DNA from: Watersipora subatra
Taxonomy: Eukaryota; Bryozoa; Gymnolaemata; Cheilostomatida; Watersiporidae
Length of the DNA stretch: 64,000 bases
Direction: 5' to 3'
NCBI RefSeq assembly: GCF_963576615.1
Contig: NC_088715.1
Coordinates: 3,922,001 to 3,986,000, forward strand
The notes beneath the pieces were generated by a model. That model saw only the letters and a list, made by a program, of their open reading frames with translations. It was not told the origin of the DNA and made no database searches. Shown here one piece after another: positions 52,301 to 64,000 of this stretch. Each line of letters begins with the position of its first letter. Positions within the stretch are counted from its first letter, which is position 1. The translations under genes and the position numbers were made by a program.

Positions 52301-53652
52301 AAGCCAGAAATAAAAGGGAATAACCACAGAGGAAGGATCAATTAATGTCTAACAGTTATCGTACAATAAGAAAAAACAATCTACATAGGCTATATCAAAC
52401 GCATAATACCAAAAGAGCATTAAATGTATTTCCATAACTTAAACCCTATAAATAGCTTAAATGGAAGAGTTAGTCAATCATAGGAAACGACTAAATTTCT
52501 GGTCCACCGATGCTAAATTGGGAGAAGACAAGCTGCAGCCAATTCTGACCTTGGTAGAGAGCAAGCATGTTATGGATGAGCTATGTTAGCATACAATTTG
52601 GATAGAGATCTACCGCATTGACTTACAACCTTGTGAGCAAAAAACTTTTTTTCTGACAAACTGAGTTTGACACTGTTCTAGAAGCCTCCCGTTGTGGGGA
52701 CAATTGCGTGTTAGGGTATAACCAGACCAAAAACCAACAAATTCAATGATAAACTATTCTATAGTATCTAAACAATAGATATAGAGACTATTCTAGGCCT
52801 CCTTTTTAAAGACCTACTGCTTCAAAACTGCTTGTGCCATGTATCAAACTTCTTACAAACTAATTCCATGACAACTCTCTATATGAATAATACTACAAAA
52901 CAGCTGAGTTTATGACCAACCATAATGGAAAATCTCTGAGGAATCACTATGAAGTAAAAATCTGTATTACATCAAAAAATCAACCATATAATAAAACACC
53001 TTATAATCTAGTGGAAATGCTATAAAACATCTAAATACGACTCTTAATGTACACTAACTTATTGGTTAGCACACAGTGCGAATGAGAATTTACAATTACC
53101 GGTTTTAGCAGGCAGTATTCACAAAGCAGCCTTTCTATAACCTAAAGCAAGACCTATTGCCAAGACAACGCGGATTGAAGCAACAGAAAGGTGGATGCTA
53201 ATAGGCATTGAAAAAGGTCCCTACTTACGACTTGCTATTCCCTGTGCTGAAAAGGGAATGATTGAGAATGTTTTTTAAGAATTCAAACGCAGTACTCTAA
53301 ACAATTACACACATAAAGACAAACCGGGACAATGTAAAAAACATAATGTCACTAGAATCAGACAACAGGAACCGTTTAGCAGACCATATGTAAATTGTAA
53401 AAAGGCAATGCAACTATTAACGACCGAATGCAGTTGCGTATTACAATTGCTGGTGAATAACTTATTGTGACTAATTATTAAAAAAAACAAAAAAGACCTA
53501 GTGATCGGAGGGTCCCTCTCTTGCTTCTCATGAGGCTCTAGGGACTAAACATCATCCAGATCCAGATTAGTGAAAATCTTCAAAAGCTCTTGTAACTTAG
53601 AAATATGTGTATGCAAATACGTTTTCTCACCTTCTGGGTCTGCACTTCCCAT
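43310..53652 (-). CDS. TMEM272-like four-pass membrane protein, copy B (222 aa)
   Basis: Five exons on the minus strand, all joined in phase 1: 53631-53652 (ATG GGA...; 22 nt, donor GTGAGA), 51325-51519 (donor GTCAGT), 45062-45184 (donor GTATGC), 44767-44853 (donor GTAAGT) and 43310-43551 (stop). The total of 669 nt is an intact frame. The protein starts MGSADPEAPPPSYDSIFGEL (PPxY-like motif), then TM1 (VVAIVIMVIFFLALGLALPI, about 46-66), DCPAERYLTIYLIVSG with TM2 (about 84-102), an acidic serine loop (DSDEDDSSS), TM3 (LVGSFLIAWLIAG) and a last exon with KLVYDFTYWDIMAKW and a cysteine-rich TM4. Exon sizes match copy A apart from small changes. PPxY motifs in small membrane proteins often bind Nedd4-type ubiquitin ligases; here that is inference. 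Confidence 0.88.
44225..44555. repeat. 39-bp minisatellite (8 units)
   Basis: Units of TTGACCTAGTTAACGTTATG GGCTACAAGCATTAAACTG with few changes, in the last intron of copy B. Confidence 0.92.
45712..45931. mobile_element. MITE family 3, short copy (220 bp, TTAA/TCAA)
   Basis: Long inverted repeats (AGATTGACTTGCAACAAAAT; right end inverse with GTTGCCAGTCAACCT) lie between TTAA and TCAA. It shares both ends with 49219-50095. TTAA targets suggest a piggyBac-type mover. Confidence 0.65.
46470..46785. repeat. 15/18-bp minisatellite (CGTTAGTATTACTAT)
   Basis: About 20 units. It is open in several frames (Asn/Thr/Asp repeats on the minus strand) only because the period is a multiple of three. No gene is supported. 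Confidence 0.92.
47330..47570. repeat. 20-bp AT-rich minisatellite (TATAGCTATATAACACACTC)
   Basis: About 12 units; each holds the palindrome TATAGCTATA. Located in the large intron of copy B. Confidence 0.92.
48520..48805. repeat. 18-bp minisatellite (TAGCTGTCACTTCAAGTT)
   Basis: Sixteen units in three subtypes (ending ACGTGTC, TCAAGTT, CGCGAGTC) arranged mostly in a repeating order, so an approximate 54-bp higher-order unit. Frames across it are pure repeat translation. Confidence 0.92.
49219..50095. mobile_element. MITE family 3, long copy (877 bp, TTAA-flanked)
   Basis: Begins AGGTTGACTCGCAACAAAAT and ends in the inverse (GTTGCAAGTCAACCT) with TTAA on both sides. The inverted repeats run about 150 bp (to AAAAACGAAAAGCCGCCGTA and its inverse). 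There is no transposase frame. A piggyBac-type family fits the target site; this is inference. Confidence 0.75.
50410..50525. repeat. Imperfect repeat of about 20 bp (ATTATGTAATGCAAYA)
   Basis: Five to six units of ATTATGTAATGCAATAYC-like DNA, ending in a (TTA)n stretch. Confidence 0.65.
51540..53630. other. First intron of copy B, nothing else recognised
   Basis: Between the start exon and exon 2 I saw no nested gene, tandem repeat or element end. Confidence 0.45.
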
Positions 53653-54699
53653 GATGAAGTTCGTACAATTAGCTAGTTTTGATCTAACAAACGTAAAGAT
53701 TCGTTAACAGTTAAACAGTTCGTTGAACGAATGTCGCCAAGTAGCAGTCTGTTACATTTATACGTGAAATATCGATCACGTGGTCATAAACAAATATTTC
53801 TCAAGCGCGGAACACGCCGCCGTCAACTACGTATTAAGCCGTTGAAGAAAAACGTAGCGGAGTGCGACTCTTGGAATTTCTTGCCAAGTCTGGGTGATGG
53901 AATAACTCCTAGACTGACCTAAAGCATTGAGTTAGTAATATTTTATTTTGTAGATAACAAAATAATAAAAAGCCTCTATTTGCACACAAATTATCAATTA
54001 AAATGAAAACTGTAAAAGTGTCCTGAATACAAGATAGTGGTGAACAATTCATGTTTAGTCTGAGATTATTTGTGTAAAAATTTAAAAGACTTACATGAGA
54101 GGATGACTTCAAATAAGTTTTGTGGGATACAAAAATAAATTGATTGATACTGTACACAAGGGTCCATGTCTGAAGACTAGATTATCCATAAGTATTGATT
54201 TTGGTAAAATCAATTGTAATTATTAATTGGATGACTATAATATGGCCTGTATCATCTGTTTGTGTGAGTATCATGGATGTTTCCTTTCATGGTCTATCTG
54301 CAGTGGGTTAATTATGTTTTCAATTGAATCGGTTACTTTCTGGTATAAATTAAAGCAGATGTTGATAGTTTTTAGGTTTAGAAAATGTTTTCTCTCTTAG
54401 ATTGATGTATAGGCATCTGTATAGGTAATAGTCTATTGCTTCGTCCTCATCCAGGTATGTGGCTGGTGTAAATGTTAAATTGAGTTTGTATATAGGTGAT
54501 AGTTTGTATAGGTGATATTGTAAGGCTGTGTCATCCGTGGCCTGTGAAGAGCCCAGTTAAAATTTTTATTTGTCTTTTTGGTAATATAAGTGGAATAGGG
54601 TTTTTCTCCAAATGATCGGTTTCTAGGTCTTTTAATAAACCAGCAGAGCAGTGTCATGTTATCAGATAAGTTCTACATCGGCGTTGCCGATCATTATTT

Positions 54700-57600
54700 A
54701 GTGGTTTTCGAATAGTGGATTTTTAAAAATGACTTGCTGACATATTATCTGCTATAGTTGTGTTTCTACCATTTAGGCTTAAAATGTGAGAATGTATCTT
54801 CTTTAGAAGTTTGCTTTTTGTAGATAAAGTTTTGTGAAATAACTCTGTCCTATTGCCATTCTACAGTATGTGTATATGTCTCTGGAGCTTAGAGACTCAG
54901 CTGTAGGTATGTTTGTGAAATGGTAAAGTGCTTCTATCGGGGGGTTAGTTTTTGCTCTCAGTATGTCCTTCAAACAACTATAGAAAGACGCTAGTTTTTT
55001 GGTCCCCTATAAAAATATTGTAAAACACTTTCGGTATTATGGTTGATTCTACTATCTTTTTAGAACAGTATGGCTTTAACCCTGCGTTGATGAACAAGAG
55101 ACGTAGCCTCAATTTCTTGACCAATATCGCTTTTGCTTCTTCTCTTTGTGTGTTGAATGTTAACTTAGAGTCTAGGGTTAGACCTAAAACTTTAGTAGAA
55201 TTGATAATGTTTATGTTTTCTCTGCTGACTCTAAGTTGTTTTGGGTTGCAGTTGAATTAAATCGTATCTGTCTTGGAACAGTTTGCTTTCATGCGCCATT
55301 GTTCTAGCCAGTGTGTGAGCTTCATGCAGTTACTATCCATTGTTTCATATAATAAATCTTCATTCGGTTTTGAGCAGATAACTGGACAATCGTCTGCATA
55401 TTGGAGCAGAGTTTCATTCTATGAGTTCAGCATGTCTCTATAAGATACTTCCTTGTGGCAGTATAGGTTTCCCATTGTTCTGGCTGTGATAGGTGGTTGG
55501 TAACTTTAATTCTGATCGTTCGTCGTGTGACAAAATTAGATATTAATTGATGGAAGGGTCCATTTATTCCTAATTCAGTGAGTCTGAACAACATCCCTTG
55601 GTGCCTACACTGTCGAACGTTATTTTTAGGTCAATAGAGAGGATTGCGACTTTTTGTTCAAATGATTGATTGTGTTGAATTGCTATCACCATTGGACATA
55701 AGTAAGTAGAGGTAGATCGTTTTTTACGAAATCCATGTTAGTATTTTGGTATCCAGCCTTCTGACTCTGTTAGAATTCTAAGTCTGCGCTCAATTAATCT
55801 TTTTAGAATTTTTAAACATATAGATGTTATTGCGATTGGGTGATAGTTGTTTGTTGTGGTGTAATCTTTCTTCCTATGCTTTCTAAAAAAATCACTACAA
55901 TGTTGGAAAATGGCAACTTGCTTGAGGTAAGGATACTGTCAAATAGGTTTTTGAATGTAATTTGAGACTAGAAACTTCCTTTTTTTATCATCTTTTTCTT
56001 CTGGTTTTAATATGTTGTGTAGACTTGATTATTTCTTCTATTGTGACTGGTGTGATCAAATGTGGAAATATGGGTGCATTTTGCAATTCTTCTGCAACTC
56101 TGTTGTTCACATGCGTTCCTAATGAGTCATGATGACTGAGTGTCATGTAGAGTTGATGTTGAGGTGTTTGCCTTTGTCATAGAAAAGTTCTGCTTTACTT
56201 GAATCGGTGGTTAGAATTTTGCCAGTGGTACTTAGATCGCCGATTTTAGGATTAGTATTGTTATAAAAGGTTTGCTGGAATTTCTTCCAAAACTCTGGAC
56301 CATTACTGCGGTTGAGGGCGTCTACTTTTTTTTCCAGAAATTTTGTTTTGCATCTTCTAGTGCCTTTTTAAATTTTTGTTTAGACAATTCAAGCGTATTA
56401 CCATTCTTAAAACAACTTTTGTATTTGAACTGTGCCTTTTCTTTTTTGTTTGCAGTGTCCTGAATTTAATTAAATTAATTAATTTGTAATTTGCTTAATT
56501 TTTAAAACATTTGATCTAATTAAAATTATTTAATTAAACATTTTAATTTCTTGCAACTAGTGCATGTGAGATTGATAGGAATTTTGATCCATATAAATAT
56601 AGAATCTGTTTCTACTACAATCCCCAAGATTGTTTCTGCTGAAAGTATCTCTAATTATGTAGCATGCTTAATCCACTCACATCTGTTCCAAAAGTCTGAG
56701 ATTTCCGGCTCTGTTTCATCTTTTTTGTTGTAAGCGCTGTCCACATCGGAATGTGGCCTCTTGTTGGTGCTCCTGAGAAAAGTTCTGTGGAGTCATCTGT
56801 GTACTCGTTGCTTATTATGGTAGCTGTATTTTGTGTTGTTATGATAAGGTCTATAACATTTCTGCCATTATTGCAAAAGAAGGTAAAATCTTTGTGTTTG
56901 TCTTTCACTTCAAAATTTTAGTTAATACATTAGTTGAAAAGCTGCCGGCCAAGAATATTGGTTTTGCAGTCATTCCAAGCCGGGTGCCTTGTATTGAAAT
57001 CACCAAGTATAGCTAGGTCAGTGCACTTGAGATTAGGCAGCTGATCTCTGGCTCTACTAATTTGCTTGAGAACAGTATCCAGTTTTGTTGTATTTTTGGG
57101 TTGAATATATGTTGATCCGAGTATGAATCGTTTACCATTTATGTTGATGGCGATGAAAAGTATTTCTGAATTCTGTTGTTTTAGACTGTGTAGTCTGTCA
57201 GAGCTTATAGTGTTGTTTACAAATATAACAACGTCGCCTTGTTTAGAGGGGCTTTTGTTATTTAGTTTCAAGTGAACACTAGTTTTTGAAGTAATAATTT
57301 GAAATCTGCTTTGTTTTAGTTTTTGAAATAAATACTAGATCTGCTTTGTTTTGAAGGGTGTTCTTGTCTAAAGCTAATAGTGAGGGTTGGGAACAACCAT
57401 TTACGTTAATCTACATCATCTTTAGCTTGTTGTTAGACTTATCAGCCAAAATAGTTGATGGAGTGTAACATTTGTTTTCGTCTCCGTTTTTGCCGATGAA
57501 AGAGCTCTCTGTAGTTTGGGCAGTTTATGTCTATAGATTTGTGCTTCCTTACAAAATTAATGCAATACTTTTCATTTGGGCGCAATGTACGTGTCTCTTC

Positions 57601-58650
57601 ATAGGGATCAGAACAGTGACAACTCATCTTTTGGCTCATGCAGTCTGTGTCTATGTGACCAAATTTCATACAATTATAGCATTTGTGTCACTAAGATCTC
57701 TCTTCCTCTTTGTTCTACTTTGATAGTAAGATGGTCTATACTCTATAATGACTCAGGTGTGTAGTGCCTTTTCGATGTCGGTTTTGGTTTCAAATCTGAT
57801 TTTAACTGTGGTAGTGTATGAGTTGCCTCTCTTATACCGCTTAACTTCTGTAACATTATAGTCTGGTTGTGCCAGGTCATCCTGTATCTGTTCTTGTCTG
57901 TTAGAACTCCATTTAATATGCATGATTTTAGAGATACTACAATGCTCTTTCTTGTTTTGGAGTTTTCAAAATTTTTTGGTGCCCATTGCGAGATAACTTT
58001 GTCAACCATATCTCTTTGCTGAGTTGAACTAGAACATTGCCATTAGCGCTATGAAAAATGCTATCTATGGTGATTTTTTTGTCTTTACCTATTATTCTTC
58101 TAATATTGTTATCCTTGCTGAGTTGTATTTTGTCAATGCATTCATATATTACAATGCATTTGTTTAAGTCAAATGTAACTCTTGTTATGTTTGATGTAAT
58201 TGTAGCAGGTTTCCGCTACAATGCGCTCTCTGCATTGCTGTTTGGTAAGTTTTTGTTTGGAATGTTTGTGACATGCTGGGCATTGTTTCTGCTGTGTGAG
58301 TTTCTAATAGGTAATTTTTCCCTTACATTGTTTTTAGGTTGAGAAAAAGCTGCATTCTTGCATGATTTTCTTCCTTCTCTTTATTCTCTGTTACCCTGTT
58401 CTAGGTTATCTATGCATGGACTAAGGTTTCCTATGTTTAGACCTGTTGTCGTTTGGAGTTGAGTGCTTGCTTTTTGAATATCTGATATTTCTTTTTCCAG
58501 GCTCACTATTCTTTGCATAGCTAATGAGAGTTGATTTTGCATGTCCACCATATACTGCTTTTCAACCTCATCTCAGAGCATCTCAGATTGTCTTTCCTGT
58601 GCCTTCTTTATTGTCTTTATCAGACTTGGACCTGTTGTGTTCATGATGAG
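54700..58650 (-). pseudogene. Decayed non-LTR retrotransposon (ORF1, endonuclease, RT)
   Basis: Fragments in order on the minus strand. An ORF1 start near 58640 (coiled-coil-like, with an internal stop), ORF1 body at 57743-58009, and zinc-knuckle-type Cys/His remnants at 57442-57669 (GHIDTDC, CHCSDP). An endonuclease of the APE/EEP type at 56930-57271 (SKQGDVVIFVNN, AILGDFNTRHPAWND), continued in another frame at 56651-56908 (NNGRNVIDLIIT). A reverse transcriptase remnant near 55370-55410 (LLQYADDCPVIC), then thumb-like sequence broken by stops to about 54850. The layout fits a Jockey-like LINE. Many stops and shifts show it is dead. Confidence 0.8.
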
Positions 58651-58739
58651 AATTGGAATTGGTAATCATATGTAGATTGTCATCAGAAAGCCTATTTGAG
58701 TAATTATCCAACTGAAAGAATAAAAGAGACTTTTTTTAA

Positions 58740-59350
58740 CTTATTTGAAAATCTGCAGCTTTCCACTTTTAGCATGGAACAGCTTGAAGATAACCAGCTA
58801 GTCAGTAATGGTTTGATAACCTTTTTAACATAGGACAATGTCATACAGCCTTGGATGAACATTGTGTCGCTGTTGTAGACGGAGATGAACAGTTAGTGGG
58901 TTTTGTTGCCAAACTGTTTTCCGAGGCTTTCTTTTCGATTATTCTGCGAATAGGTTTTAAGGTTGAGTCCATAACTTTCCTATTTTAGCTGTCAATTCTC
59001 GTACTTTAGCTTAGTTTAGAGCAGTGAAGTTTCAATCTCGGTGGATGAACAACATTTTTGTTATGACCATATTGGTGTTACATTTTGGTAGTTACCAGTA
59101 GTTGTTGTAGTTTTGTAAACATTCAATAAATTCACTTGAAATGGCTGACCAGCCCTAAACTAACTGCGGTACGTATAAACTCATATTTATGAACTCAAAC
59201 TCGTGTATTACATATTTCCAATAAGAAGCCTCTGCTTGGAGGCAAGGTAATTTAAACAACATGTAAACATAGTTACATGTAAGTAACATCTCTTATGGCC
59301 CGCAACAGCATCAGCATCGCAGACAAAACTGCAAAGCTAAACTGCTTGTA
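58740..59350. other. Intergenic, nothing recognised
   Basis: About 600 bp between the LINE relic and a minisatellite, without features I can support. Confidence 0.4.
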
Positions 59351-59354
59351 TTTA

Positions 59355-60455
59355 TTCTTACTAGCTGTATATACTATCACTAACTGTATATACTCTCACT
59401 AGCTGTATATACTCTCACTAGCTGTATATACTCTCACTGGCTGTATATACTCTCACTAGCTGTATATACTCTCACTAGCTGTATTTACTCTCACTAACTG
59501 TATGTACTCTCACTAGCTGTATACACTCTCATTGGCTGTATATACTTTCACTAGTTGTACATACTCTCACTAGCTGTATATACTCCCACTAGCTTTATAT
59601 ACTCTCACTAGCTGCATTTACTCTCACTAGCTGTATATACTCTCACTAGTTGTATATACTCTCACTAACTGTATATACTCTCACTAGTTGTATATACTCT
59701 CACTAGCTGTATGTACTCTCACTAGCTGTATATACTATCACTAGTTGTATATACTCTCACTAGTTGTATATATTCTCACTAGTTGTATATACTCTCACTA
59801 GTTGTATATACTCTCACTAGCTGTATATACTCTCACTAGCTGTATATACTATCACTAGTTGTATATACTCTCACTAGTTGTATATACTCTCACTAACTGT
59901 ATATACTCTCACTAGTTGTATATACTTTCACTAGTTGTATATATTCTCACTAGTTGTATATACTCTCACTAGCTGTATATACTCTCACTAGCTGTATATA
60001 CTATCACTAGTTGTATATACTCTCACTAGTTGTATATACTCTCACTAGTTGTATATACTCTCACTAGTTGTATACACTCTCACTAGCTGTATATACTCTC
60101 ACTAGCTGTATATACTATCACTAGTTGTATATACTCTCACTAGTTGTATATACTCTCACTAGTTGTATATATTCTCACTAGTTGTATATACTCTCACTAG
60201 CTGTATATACTCTCACTAGCTGTATATACTATCACTAGTTGTATATACTCTCACTAGTTGTATATATTCTCACTAGTTGTATATACTCTCACTAGCTGTA
60301 TATACTCTCACTAGCTGTATATACTCTCACTAACTGTATATACTTTCACTAGTTGTATGTACTCTCACTAACTGTATATACTCTCACTAGCTGTATACAC
60401 TCTCACTAGTTGTATATACTCTCACTGGCTATATATACTCTCACTGCCTGTATAT
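59355..60455. repeat. 19-bp minisatellite (TATATACTCTCACTAGYTG)
   Basis: Near 58 units, with variants TAGCTG, TAGTTG, AACTG and ACTATCACT in blocks that recur, which suggests local multi-unit duplications (for example the run ending ACTATCACTAGTTG repeats every 150-250 bp). Confidence 0.95.
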
Positions 60456-60494
60456 ACATTAACTTGACTGCGCTAGACCAACATTTCATGTGAT

Positions 60495-60625
60495 ACAACT
60501 TCTATGTTTATGTTCAATTCAACATATTCAACTTCTATGTCTGTGTTCAACTCAACATATTCAACTTCTATGTTTATGTTCAATTCAACATATTCAACTT
60601 CTATGTCTGTGTTCAACTCAAAGTA
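60495..60625. repeat. 33-bp repeat (4 units), alternating
   Basis: CAACTTCTATGTYTRTGTTC AAYTCAACATATT occurs four times. Units 1 and 3 and units 2 and 4 are alike, so the array is a doubled 66-bp dimer. Confidence 0.9.
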
Positions 60626-60821
60626 AATTATTTCTTGCAATTGTAGATTGCTGTGTGAACAAGCTTTCCTTAGCTCCAACAATCTGTGGAGTTATTTACT
60701 CGTTCAATTTGGCTTCGTATTTAATAGTTTGAGAGCAGAGTGTTCTACCAACTGTTTCAGAATTTCATTGATTACGGGGAACTAAAGAACACCACTAGCA
60801 GCGCTGAATATTCTCAGTCTA

Positions 60822-61129
60822 TATAGACTTCTCAGAAGGGCTTCAGAGATTATCTAAAATTGTAAACATGAGAGCTGAAATGCTACAATGCATGCTTATT
60901 ATGCCACTCTTTAAAGGTCTCTGCTATAACCTAGCTATTATTAGGCTTAACAAAACTGTTCAGTCTGCAGTGAGATAAAGCTGATGGCACAGACAATTAT
61001 AACATCCTTAAACATCAACAAGCCAGTGAAAGAGAAAATAAGTTCTAAGACAATTTATTTTGGTACAGCATAAGAAAGTCTCTACCAAACCACTGCCTAC
61101 ATCGAAATGGAATTAACCAGAACAGGTGA
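60822..61129 (+). repeat. Direct duplication of about 300 bp, copy 1
   Basis: From TATAGACTTCTCAGAAGG to CCAGAACAGGTGA the sequence is repeated at 63701-64000 with scattered changes and one short deletion. No coding content seen. Confidence 0.9.
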
Positions 61130-63020
61130 ATGTCCACCAGCGATGTATAGAGGAAAAAAGTCTATAAAGGAGAAAATCTTTGTTGTAGTCTATGCTGTTG
61201 ACTATTGCGCTATCGAGTTTAACACATTGAAGACTAACCTTGTATACACAAGCAAGACCTCTAAACATCGACAAAAGTAATAACTTTCAATAGACTGAAA
61301 ATACTTACCTAAGATAGCACAACTCCTTTTGAACTGATTTTTATTTTGAAGTTGTAAGCTTGTAGGACTCTATAGAAATAACAAAAAACATTACACTAAA
61401 TAGTTGGTTTTTTTTGCACACTTTCAAAGCAGTGATGTTTTAGAGGTAACTGAAGAAACATGTTGATTGCAGCAGACCGAGTCTGATAGAGTCTGTATAT
61501 TTGTTATAAATAATAACAAAGTGTTTTTGTGTAAAGCTATTGTTGCTAGCAGAAGCTGTCTAGCTTGTCTGTCTTTGATCCTTCATCACCAAACACTTTA
61601 ATCAGTGCGTCATTAGAAATGAATGCTTTGGTGGCAGTCGTTTCTGTCAATCAGAGGTGCCGTCGGTATTTCGGCAATATCTCAAGAACTAATAGAAACT
61701 AACTTGAAAGTTTGGAGTTATACTAGAAACATATACCAAGCAAAACGACATAGATTTGCTAATCTCGCATAAATCAGAAGAATGCAAGTACGAAAATAGC
61801 TAATGTTCTATTGGTAGCCTTTTTCATTTCTCAGCTGATTAAAAATGATCTCGGTATTGTTGTGATACCAATGGTCTAATCAGATTGAAACTTCGCAAGC
61901 TTTATAAAAAACCTATACTAAAGTATTCGATCAAATTTCATAAATACAGAAAAATAAAACAAAGCTTCAAAGCTGAAATTCCTCAGAAGTGGATCTGATC
62001 TGGCGAAAAAGCAATTGCCTGAATAATATCAAGCTTCTAAATGTTAAAAAGATTGATGTTGTATTTAAAATAGAGCATTATATTATATTATAGCTAATAG
62101 TTTTATAGTCGGCTTTGCTTTGAGTACCATGGCATTCAATTAGAGGTTTTACGGTAGTTTCACTCCAGCCCTGCTTTCTGCTCATGAAAACAACCTCCAC
62201 TATTGTGCAATAGTTTATTAAAAATTGGAAACCCACTGCTTTTCACACTTAGGTAGCTTTTGTTATAGACTTACACTACTATTAATAGCAGGGCAATATA
62301 TCTGAAATAATCACTGCATTGTTACCAAACATAGCTTGCATCAGTGTCTATTGTTGAAATACAAAGTATCACTGCTCCAATATAGGCGATTGAACACGTG
62401 TGACGTCTTTTCCGGTGCACAATTTTTGCGACACTAAACACCGTGGCAAAGATAGGTTCAACTAGCGGATTGTGTGATGCATGAACATAAACAATTGCTC
62501 AAGGTAACATCAATTCAATTGACTGCATTCAAGGTTGTTGGCTAAGCAGCTGCACTCTACATGAAGCTTTCATAAAAGACTAGCTGTAGGTGTTGTTTTT
62601 TGATGATTTCATAACAGAGTTTAAAAAGACATGAACTGAATATTGAAAGAGAGGACATGTGAGGACAAAAATAAATGGTAGGACAAAATGACATGTATGT
62701 GCAAGAGAAAAAACAAGCAATCATTTAAAATGACATGTGTCTGCAGACGAAAAATAACTAGTCGAGGGACATGGCACATACAGTACCTATAAATAAAAAG
62801 AAACAAACAGTAGCATGAAGTATGCGCGAGTGTTGAGAACTGGAAGTTTAGTTTCTTTTAATAATCAAGATAAGTTATTGTCAGTTTTAACATGAATGTT
62901 TGTATGTTTTCATTTATAGATCGTTATAACTAACTTTTATTACTCTTCTTGCTTTATTGCTTACAGAGTACAGTGTCATAAATGTAAGGACTGTTGCTAA
63001 CCATCTCAGCTCTAATCTAG
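61130..63020. other. Intergenic, with a MITE family 2 end fragment
   Basis: A solo end GGCATTCAATTAGAGGTTTT ACGG at 62131-62154 matches the family 2 MITE ends. Otherwise no exon or element was recognised. Confidence 0.45.
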
Positions 63021-63034
63021 TACAGTACACCTAC

Positions 63035-63700
63035 TGTACAAAAAAGTAGGACACTAGTCTTAGTGTCATATCGTGTTTTACCCCCTTCCAATAACAGTAG
63101 GACAGTAGCCTTAGTGTTATATCATCTCATTATTCCCTTCCCACACCAGGAGGACAATAGCCTTAGTACCATATCATCTTTTATCCCCTTCCAACACCAA
63201 TAGGACAGTAGCCATAGTATCATATCATCTCTTATCCTCTTCCCACACCAGTAGGACAGTAGCCTTAGTACCATATCATCTTTTATTTTCTTCCAACACC
63301 AATAGGACAGTAGCCTTAGTGCCATATCATCTTTTATTCTCTTCCAACACTAATAGGACAGTAGCCTTAGTAGCATATCATCTTTTATCCCCTCCAACAC
63401 CAATAGGACAATAGCCTTAGTATCATATCATCTCTTATCCTCTTCCCACACCAGTAGGACAGTAGCCTTAGTACCATATCATCTTTTATTTTCTTCCAAC
63501 ACCAATAGGACAGTAGCCTTAGTGCCATATCATCTTTTATTCTCTTCCAACACTAATAGGACAGTAGCCTTAGTAGCATATCATCTTTTATCCCCTCCAA
63601 CACCAATAGGACAATAGCCTTAGTATCATATCATTTTTGTCTCCTTCCCACACCAGGAGGACAATAGCCTTAGTGCCATATCATCTTTTATCCCCTCCAA
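63035..63700. repeat. 51-bp minisatellite (13 units)
   Basis: Units of TAGGACAGTAGCCTTAGTRC CATATCATCTTTTATCC... about 50-51 bp long. A block of four units at about 63251-63420 recurs at about 63450-63620. The array runs straight into the second copy of the 300-bp duplication. Confidence 0.93.
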
Positions 63701-64000
63701 TATAGACTTCTCAGAAGGACTGTAGAGATTATCTAAAATTGTAAACGTGAGAGCTGAAATGCTACAATGCATGCTTACCATGCCACTCTTTAAAGGTCTC
63801 TGCTATAACCTAGCTATTATTAGGCTTAACAAAACTGTTCAGTCTGCAGTGAGATAAAGCTGATGTCACAGACAATACTAACAGCCTTAAACATCAAGAA
63901 GAGAGAAGATAATTTCTAAGACAACTTCTTTTGGTATAGCATAAGAAAGCCTCTACCAAACCACTGCCTACATCGAAAGGGATTTAGCCAGAACAGGTGA
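63701..64000 (+). repeat. Direct duplication of about 300 bp, copy 2 (reaches window end)
   Basis: Homologous to 60822-61129. It is cut by the window edge, so the full extent is unknown. Confidence 0.9.

Overview
The window is animal nuclear DNA: AT-rich, intron-rich and crowded with minisatellites, MITEs and retroelement relics. The host genes and repeat style suggest a marine invertebrate, possibly a spiralian, but I cannot name the species.

Host genes. Two tandem paralogues on the minus strand encode four-pass membrane proteins that I read as TMEM272-like. Copy B is complete: five phase-1-joined exons between 43310 and 53652, 222 codons. Copy A has exons at 32784-33077, 13856-13972, 12675-12761 and 8802-9046; its first exon is uncertain.

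The main object is a complete Polinton/Maverick at 14994-31039 (16,046 bp), sitting inside the largest intron of copy A. It has 420-bp terminal inverted repeats that I read as identical, AG...CT ends and a perfect 6-bp target duplication (TACGTT). Nearly all its genes are on the minus strand. From low to high coordinate they are: capsid maturation protease, double-jelly-roll major capsid protein (split in two frames), a small basic virion-type protein, minor capsid (penton-type) protein, retroviral-type integrase with a C-terminal chromodomain, two conserved Polinton proteins of unknown role, packaging ATPase, a tail-anchored 158-aa protein, a protein-primed family B DNA polymerase with spliceosomal introns, a four-exon accessory gene and two small right-end genes. 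Two small plus-strand genes carry proline-rich and YxN motifs. The gene set is that of a virus-like transposon able to replicate, integrate and package, apart from the capsid frame break.

Layout. 1-7.2 kb: 34-bp satellite, first copy of a 668-bp MITE, pyrimidine-rich minisatellite. 7.2-14.9 kb: last exons of copy A with several TA-flanked MITEs. 15-31 kb: Polinton. 31.3-34.2 kb: another MITE, first recognised exon of copy A, 19-bp satellite. 34.2-43 kb: mostly empty, with tRNA-like relics and a LINE tail. 43.3-53.7 kb: copy B with TTAA-flanked MITEs and minisatellites in its introns. 54-59 kb: decayed LINE on the minus strand. 59-64 kb: minisatellites and a 300-bp direct duplication. At least a dozen unrelated tandem repeat families occur in 64 kb.
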